From the NCBI GenBank assembly GCA_024643445.1, contig JAHEMX010000082.1, positions 1 through 10,675 on the forward strand: a stretch of 10,675 bases of DNA, written 5' to 3'. A model generated the notes under the pieces. It was not told the DNA's origin. It did no database searches and saw only the letters and a program-made list of their open reading frames with translations. Origin of the DNA: Desulfobulbaceae bacterium (GTDB taxonomy: Bacteria > Desulfobacterota > Desulfobulbia > Desulfobulbales > Desulfocapsaceae). The stretch's first letter is position 1. Every line of letters begins with the position of its first letter. Shown piece by piece: positions 6,973 to 10,675 of the stretch. The translations under genes and the position numbers were made by a program.

Positions 6973-6987
6973 GCCTGTTTTACAGGC
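6973..6987 (+). other. Hairpin downstream of the tRNA
   Basis: GCCTGT (6973-6978) and ACAGGC (6982-6987) form a perfect 6-bp stem with a 3-base loop, 14 bases after the tRNA CCA end. No T-run follows, so it is not a terminator by itself. It may mark a processing or pausing site in the shared tRNA/rimP leader. Confidence 0.35.
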
Positions 6988-7045
6988 TGCCCGCGTGGTA
7001 TCAGTCGCTTATATCTGGAGTGTCTCCGACACATACAGAAGTAAG

Positions 7046-7071
7046 AAAGTGGGCTCTGCCCGCTTTTTTTT
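7046..7071 (+). terminator. Rho-independent terminator between tRNA-Gly and rimP
   Basis: GTGGGC (7049-7054) pairs with GCCCGC (7058-7063) around a 3-base TCT loop, with one G-T pair, flanked by AAA upstream and by eight consecutive T (7064-7071). This is a textbook intrinsic terminator. It would end the tRNA transcript 45 bases before rimP. Unless rimP has its own promoter in the short gap, read-through is needed, which makes this a likely attenuator for the operon that encodes NusA, itself a termination factor. Confidence 0.85.
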
Positions 7072-7116
7072 ATGGCTAAATGAACCAGATAATAGAGATA
7101 AAAGACCTTCGAAAAA

Positions 7117-7572
7117 ATGGTTGATCCGGTATCAGAAAGAGTTCGTGAATTTGCTCAGTCGCTCCTGCCGACTCTCGGGCTTGAGCTTTATGACGTGCAC
7201 TTCCGCAGAGAGGGGCACGGGTGGGTCCTGCGTCTGATCATCGATAAGATCGATGGGGTGTCGCTGGACGATTGTTCCCGCGTCAGCCGGGAGACGAGTG
7301 ATTTCCTCGATGTGGAAGATTTTATTGAACAACCGTACCATCTGGAGGTTTCTTCTCCCGGAGTCGAACGGGAACTTCGTTCAGCCGGGGAATGCACCCG
7401 TTTTGTAAACGAGAAGATTCGCATCAAGTTGCATCATGAAAGGGGCGGTCAGAAAGTCTTTGTCGGTGAGTTGACGGAGATCGATGGAGAGCGTGTAACG
7501 ATTGTCACTGAAGAGAATGAACAATACACGTTTTCCTGGGAAGAAATAAATAAAGCCCGGCTGACGCTTTAG
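7117..7572 (+). CDS. rimP: Ribosome maturation factor RimP
   Basis: The 151-residue protein is the normal length for RimP, which binds the 30S subunit and helps its late assembly. The N-terminal domain shows the family pattern LLPTLGLELYDVHFRREG, LRLIIDK, VSLDDCSRVSRE and DFLDVEDFIEQPYHLEVSSPG, and ends with the SPGVERELRS junction at about residues 80-89. The smaller SH3-like C-terminal domain follows (GQKVFVGELTEIDGERV, then WEEINKARL). The ATG at 7117 is used because the protein begins right at the expected N-terminal helix; the upstream region is A-rich with only a weak ribosome-binding site. It is the first protein gene of the nusA-infB operon, 45 bases after the terminator. Its stop codon lies inside a small inverted repeat (7563-7576). 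Confidence 0.97.
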   Translation: MVDPVSERVREFAQSLLPTLGLELYDVHFRREGHGWVLRLIIDKIDGVSLDDCSRVSRETSDFLDVEDFIEQPYHLEVSSPGVERELRSAGECTRFVNEKIRIKLHHERGGQKVFVGELTEIDGERVTIVTEENEQYTFSWEEINKARLTL

Positions 7573-7576
7573 CGTC
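7563..7576 (+). repeat. Small inverted repeat spanning the rimP stop codon
   Basis: GACGCT and AGCGTC are perfect complements separated by TT, so a 5-bp stem with a TTTA loop can form over the last codons and the TAG of rimP. No T-run follows. It could slow ribosomes or stabilise the message end, or be chance. Confidence 0.3.
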
Positions 7577-7643
7577 GGGACGTTGGATGAAAATAGAGCA
7601 AGTGGGCATAGATAAAAACATTGCGTCTGTACGTGCTTAATAC

Positions 7644-7648
7644 GAGGT
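7644..7648 (+). promoter_or_regulatory. Ribosome-binding site of nusA
   Basis: GAGGT lies 7 bases before the ATG at 7656, a clear Shine-Dalgarno that fixes the nusA start. Confidence 0.75.
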
Positions 7649-7655
7649 AGGGTAT

Positions 7656-8957
7656 ATGTTATCGGATTTGAAACGGATTATTGACCAGATCAGCAGAGAT
7701 CGCGGTTTCGACAAAAAGCTCCTCATTGAGGCGATTGAAGAGGCCGTTGCATCTGCCGCCCGGAAAAAGTATGGCAGCAGGCGGGATATTGAAGTGCATT
7801 ATAACGAGGAACTCGGCGAGGTTGAGGTGTTCCAGTTTCGCAGCGTTGTCGAGGAAGCGGAAGACGATCAGACCGAAATCTCCTTTGCACGGGCACAGCA
7901 GCTTGATCCTGAAGTGCAGCTGGGCGATGAACTCGGAGAAAAAATGGAAAATATCACCGATCTTGGCAGGATTGCGGCGCAGTCAGCCAAGCAGGTGATC
8001 ATCCACCGGATGAAGGATGCCGAGCGCGAAGTCATCTATGATATGTTCCGGGACCGGCAGGGAGAGGTCGTCAGCGGTATCGTGCAGCGCTTTGAGCGGG
8101 GTAACATGATCATCAACCTGGGCCGGACCGATGCGATTTTGCCCAAGGATCATCAGATCCCGAAGCGTTCGTTTAAGCAGGGGGACAGGATCAGGGCCTA
8201 TCTGCTGGAAGTCAGGCAGAGCAGCCGGGACTCACAGCTTGTTCTGTCCCGCACCGCTGATGAGTTCCTCGGAAAACTTTTCCAGATGGAGGTGCCTGAA
8301 ATTGCCGAAGGTATCGTCCGCATTATGGGAATCAGCCGTGAGCCAGGTTTTCGGGCCAAAATTGCCGTCAGTTCGTCAGAGTCCGATGTCGATCCGGTAG
8401 GCGCCTGTGTCGGCATGAAAGGTTCCCGCGTGCAGAACGTCGTCCAGGAACTCCAGGGTGAGCGAATCGATATAGTGACCTGGAGTCCTGATCCGGCCAA
8501 ATATGTCTATAACGCCCTGGCTCCTGCGCACGTCAGCATGGTGATGGTCGATGAAGATGCAAACTCGCTTCTCGTCGTCGTGCCAAACGATCAATTGTCT
8601 CTTGCCATAGGACGCCAGGGCCAGAATGTCCGGCTTGCCTCAAAGCTCATGGGATGGCGTATCGATGTGAAAAGCGAGCAGCGTTGGGCCAATCTGGAAA
8701 ATGAGGGATACCAGACGCTTCTGCGCGTACCCGGCGTTGATGAAGGGTTGGCTGATCAGTTCTTCAGCAAGGATATTAAATCTGCGGCGGACCTGTCGCG
8801 CGCTACGGTAGAGGATCTGACCATTATCCGCTCGATTGATGATGACTTTGCCCTGAAGATCATCGAGGCGGCAGGGAAGGTGGCGGCCCAGGTGGCGGCT
8901 GAGAAACCTGAGGAAACGACTGGTGATGCCGGTGTTGATGTGGAATCTGAAGGTTAG
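7656..8957 (+). CDS. nusA: Transcription termination/antitermination protein NusA
   Basis: NusA binds RNA polymerase and nascent RNA, promoting pausing and hairpin-dependent termination, and takes part in rRNA antitermination. The 433-residue protein shows the full core: N-terminal polymerase-binding domain (about 1-125, with LLIEAIEEAVASAARKKYG), S1 domain (about 134-200, GEVVSGIVQRFERGNMIINLG), KH1 (about 230-290, with GACVGMKGSRVQNV) and KH2 (about 292-345, with LAIGRQGQNVRLASKL). After that comes only one helix-hairpin-helix-like segment (about 350-407, LLRVPGVDEGLADQFF) and a short acidic tail. E. coli NusA is longer, with two acidic repeats, so this is the shorter arrangement. The start is supported by GAGGT seven bases upstream. 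It lies 83 bases after rimP and just before ylxR, the standard order. The intrinsic terminator in the operon leader suggests feedback by NusA itself. Confidence 0.98.
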   Translation: MLSDLKRIIDQISRDRGFDKKLLIEAIEEAVASAARKKYGSRRDIEVHYNEELGEVEVFQFRSVVEEAEDDQTEISFARAQQLDPEVQLGDELGEKMENITDLGRIAAQSAKQVIIHRMKDAEREVIYDMFRDRQGEVVSGIVQRFERGNMIINLGRTDAILPKDHQIPKRSFKQGDRIRAYLLEVRQSSRDSQLVLSRTADEFLGKLFQMEVPEIAEGIVRIMGISREPGFRAKIAVSSSESDVDPVGACVGMKGSRVQNVVQELQGERIDIVTWSPDPAKYVYNALAPAHVSMVMVDEDANSLLVVVPNDQLSLAIGRQGQNVRLASKLMGWRIDVKSEQRWANLENEGYQTLLRVPGVDEGLADQFFSKDIKSAADLSRATVEDLTIIRSIDDDFALKIIEAAGKVAAQVAAEKPEETTGDAGVDVESEG

Positions 8958-8976
8958 TCCCCGGTAATTGGCAGCG

Positions 8977-9282
8977 ATGGCGAGACGCCCGTTGCGCGAG
9001 GGGGCGATCCCGGTGTTCTGGGAAAAAAAGACTGAGCTCCGGGCAGTGGGACAGGAAAAAAGAGTGGACACGGTGTGCAATGGGATGCGGACATGCGTCA
9101 GTTGCTCGGGAATATTTGCCAAGAGCGAGCTGATTCGTTACGTCTGGCGGGTCGATCAGGCTGTTGAGGATCCGCAACAGCGGGCTGGCGGACGGGGAGC
9201 ATACAGCTGTAGAAACGAGGGCTGTATTGAATTATTTTTTAAACAAAGAAAAAAGTGGAGACGGCTGTTTCGTCTTGCCTGA
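8977..9282 (+). CDS. ylxR: YlxR family RNA-binding protein (DUF448)
   Basis: The conserved core is clear: RTCVSCSGIFAKSELIR, then GGRGAYSCRNEGCIELFFK and a basic C-terminus ending RRLFRLA. YlxR proteins are small basic proteins encoded between nusA and infB in many bacteria; they have an RNA-binding type fold and a reported regulatory role in Bacillus, but their exact job is poorly known. The cysteines (CVSC and SC...C) could form a metal site, as in some relatives. The start is uncertain. The listed ATG at 8977 gives 101 residues; a TTG at 8968 is nine bases further upstream. A GTG at 9064 has a better Shine-Dalgarno (AGGA at 9053-9056) and would give about 72 residues beginning close to the family core. 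The extra N-terminus of the long form looks unlike the family. Confidence 0.88.
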   Translation: MARRPLREGAIPVFWEKKTELRAVGQEKRVDTVCNGMRTCVSCSGIFAKSELIRYVWRVDQAVEDPQQRAGGRGAYSCRNEGCIELFFKQRKKWRRLFRLA

Positions 9283-9361
9283 TGTTTTTTTCATAATAGG
9301 GATCTTGAAGCTGAAAGTAACTGAAGCGTTACCGGTTGAAGATTTCAGAAAGTGGTTTTGC

Positions 9362-9366
9362 AGGAG
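9362..9366 (+). promoter_or_regulatory. Ribosome-binding site of infB
   Basis: AGGAG sits 6 bases before the ATG at 9373, a strong Shine-Dalgarno that fixes the infB start. Confidence 0.8.
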
Positions 9367-9372
9367 CAAGGT

Positions 9373-10675
9373 ATGAGCAGAGTGAGGGTTTACGATCTGG
9401 CGAAAGAGGCCGGAATGAGCGGTAAGGATCTGGCTGACAAGCTTATCGCCGAAGGCTATGACGTAACAGGGCATAGTTCGACCGTTGATGTGGAAACTGC
9501 CGAGAAGATCAGGAATACCATCCTTCAGGAATCTGATACCGAGCTGGTTGAAAAGCGCATCGACGCTTCCGAGGGCGGTACGGTGATAAGGCGGCGGGCG
9601 ACGATCATCCGCCGACGCCCGAAAGCTGAAGATGCCGCACCGGCGGAAGAAACACCGGAAAAAGATGCTCCGGCTGCTGCCGAGGCCAGTGATGCGGTAA
9701 CGGGCACAGAACAGGATGCGGCCGCCCCGGCTCCCGAGGCAGCCGCTGAGGCTGCAGCTGCTGCGGCGGACGAGGCGGAAGTCGCCAAAACAGAAGAAAT
9801 CGCCCCGGCAGCGACGCCAGACGAAGAGCCGGATGCCGCCGTACAGGATGCCTTCCCGGAACCCGCTGGAGATGAGGCGAGTCAACCAGTTGAGACAGCG
9901 CCCGCCAAGAAGGAGAAAAAACCTGCCCGCAAGAAGATTGCCCGGGTAGTCGGCAGCATCGATCTGCCGATACAGGATACTGCTGCTGCCGGTTCGGAGA
10001 GAACACGTCCTAAAAAATCAGGGAAGCCGTCAACCGCAAGGGTCTCGGGAAGACCTAAGGTTGATGTCGAACTGGTGAAGGACGTGACTGCTGAAACCGC
10101 GGATCGTAATCGAAAAAAAGGAAAACGTGTTTTTGAGGATGGTGACGAAAGTGACCGGCGTGCCAAGGGGGCGCGAAAGGCCAAGCAAAGTGTCAAGTTC
10201 ACTCATTTTGATGCGGACTATCAACGAGGCACCAAACGAGGCAAGCGCGGCAGAGGGCGGGTCGAGAGAAAAGTCGCACCCTCCACCATTGAGATGAAGG
10301 CAAGCAAGAAAAAAATAACGGTATTCGAGACCATCAGCGTGGGAGATCTTGCCTCCAAGATGAAACTCAAGGCGAGCGAGGTTATCAGCAAGCTGATGGG
10401 GCTGGGCGTGATGGCGACGATGAACCAGGCCGTCGACATCGACACGGCGGCCCTGATTGCCGCGGACTTCGGTTATGAGATCGAACAGGGGATGACGGAG
10501 GAGATAGGGGTCCAGCTGTTCGATGCGCAGGAAGAGGGTGGTGAAGCCATGACACGGCCGCCCGTTGTCACCGTCATGGGCCATGTTGACCACGGTAAAA
10601 CATCCATCCTCGACGCCATCCGGAAAACCGATGTGGCGGAAGGGGAGGCTGGCGGTATCACCCAGCATATCGGCG
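9373..10675 (+). CDS. infB: Translation initiation factor IF-2, N-terminal part
   Basis: IF-2 is the GTPase that brings initiator tRNA to the 30S subunit and promotes 50S joining. The window holds 434 codons and cuts the gene just after the start of the G domain. A first IF2_N module (residues about 2-52, VRVYDLAKEAGMSGKDLADKL) is followed by two RRR clusters at 73-75 and 80-82. Next comes an Ala/Glu/Pro-rich acidic linker (about 84-175) and then a long Lys/Arg-rich stretch (about 177-314). The second IF2_N module spans about 315-370 (ITVFETISVGDLASKMKLKASEV). The G1 loop GHVDHGKT is at 403-410 and the switch I motif GGITQHIG lies at the very edge. AGGAG six bases upstream supports the start. 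It follows ylxR after 90 bases containing no gene and closes the visible part of the operon. Confidence 0.97.
   Translation, partial: MSRVRVYDLAKEAGMSGKDLADKLIAEGYDVTGHSSTVDVETAEKIRNTILQESDTELVEKRIDASEGGTVIRRRATIIRRRPKAEDAAPAEETPEKDAPAAAEASDAVTGTEQDAAAPAPEAAAEAAAAAADEAEVAKTEEIAPAATPDEEPDAAVQDAFPEPAGDEASQPVETAPAKKEKKPARKKIARVVGSIDLPIQDTAAAGSERTRPKKSGKPSTARVSGRPKVDVELVKDVTAETADRNRKKGKRVFEDGDESDRRAKGARKAKQSVKFTHFDADYQRGTKRGKRGRGRVERKVAPSTIEMKASKKKITVFETISVGDLASKMKLKASEVISKLMGLGVMATMNQAVDIDTAALIAADFGYEIEQGMTEEIGVQLFDAQEEGGEAMTRPPVVTVMGHVDHGKTSILDAIRKTDVAEGEAGGITQHIG

Noticed and set aside
7088..7093. GATAAT as a separate rimP promoter
   Set aside because: A 17-base spacer would put the -35 inside the terminator T-run (TTTTTT), which does not match consensus.
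9232..10668. Long minus-strand frames (217 and 212 codons) opposite infB
   Set aside because: They are mirror products of the GC-rich IF-2 coding sequence, with Arg/Ser/Cys-rich nonsense content and no recognisable motif.

Overview
This window is ordinary bacterial chromosome, moderately GC-rich and densely packed. It holds two gene clusters pointing away from each other. The protein types (futalosine-era amidohydrolase and PNP families, an IF-2 with Arg-Arg-Arg motifs after its first N-terminal module, a short NusA with one helix-hairpin-helix tail) suggest a Desulfobacterota/Desulfobulbales-like organism. That placement is an impression from protein character, not from a search. No mobile element, CRISPR array, phage gene or sign of recent transfer was seen.

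Minus-strand cluster, read from about 6437 down to 1: DNA topoisomerase III (topB), ribosomal silencing factor (rsfS), threonine synthase (thrC), a purine nucleoside phosphorylase, and an amidohydrolase of the MTA/SAH deaminase family that runs off the left edge. thrC and the phosphorylase share one base (stop and start overlap), and the phosphorylase and amidohydrolase are only 9 bases apart, so the last three genes are very probably one transcript. The last two are the most interesting pair. The phosphorylase keeps its 6-oxopurine and phosphate residues but has Leu where the family has the His that contacts the ribose 5'-OH. The amidohydrolase keeps its barrel landmarks but lacks several residues of the classical active site, including one metal-ligand His. 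Together they suggest salvage of a 5'-modified nucleoside, or a changed role for the amidohydrolase.

The divergent intergenic region (6438-6882) holds candidate minus-strand promoters for topB and a TTGACA element in front of the plus-strand cluster. I see no convincing gene in it, only one doubtful small ORF.

Plus-strand cluster, 6883 to the right edge: tRNA-Gly(CCC), a rho-independent terminator, then rimP, nusA, ylxR and infB (cut by the window end). This is the conserved transcription/translation operon: 30S maturation, transcription elongation/termination, an RNA-binding protein and initiation factor 2. A tRNA followed by a terminator at its head resembles the layout of the E. coli metY-rimP-nusA-infB operon, but here the tRNA is glycine-specific rather than initiator methionine. 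The terminator lies where a NusA-sensitive attenuator would be expected.
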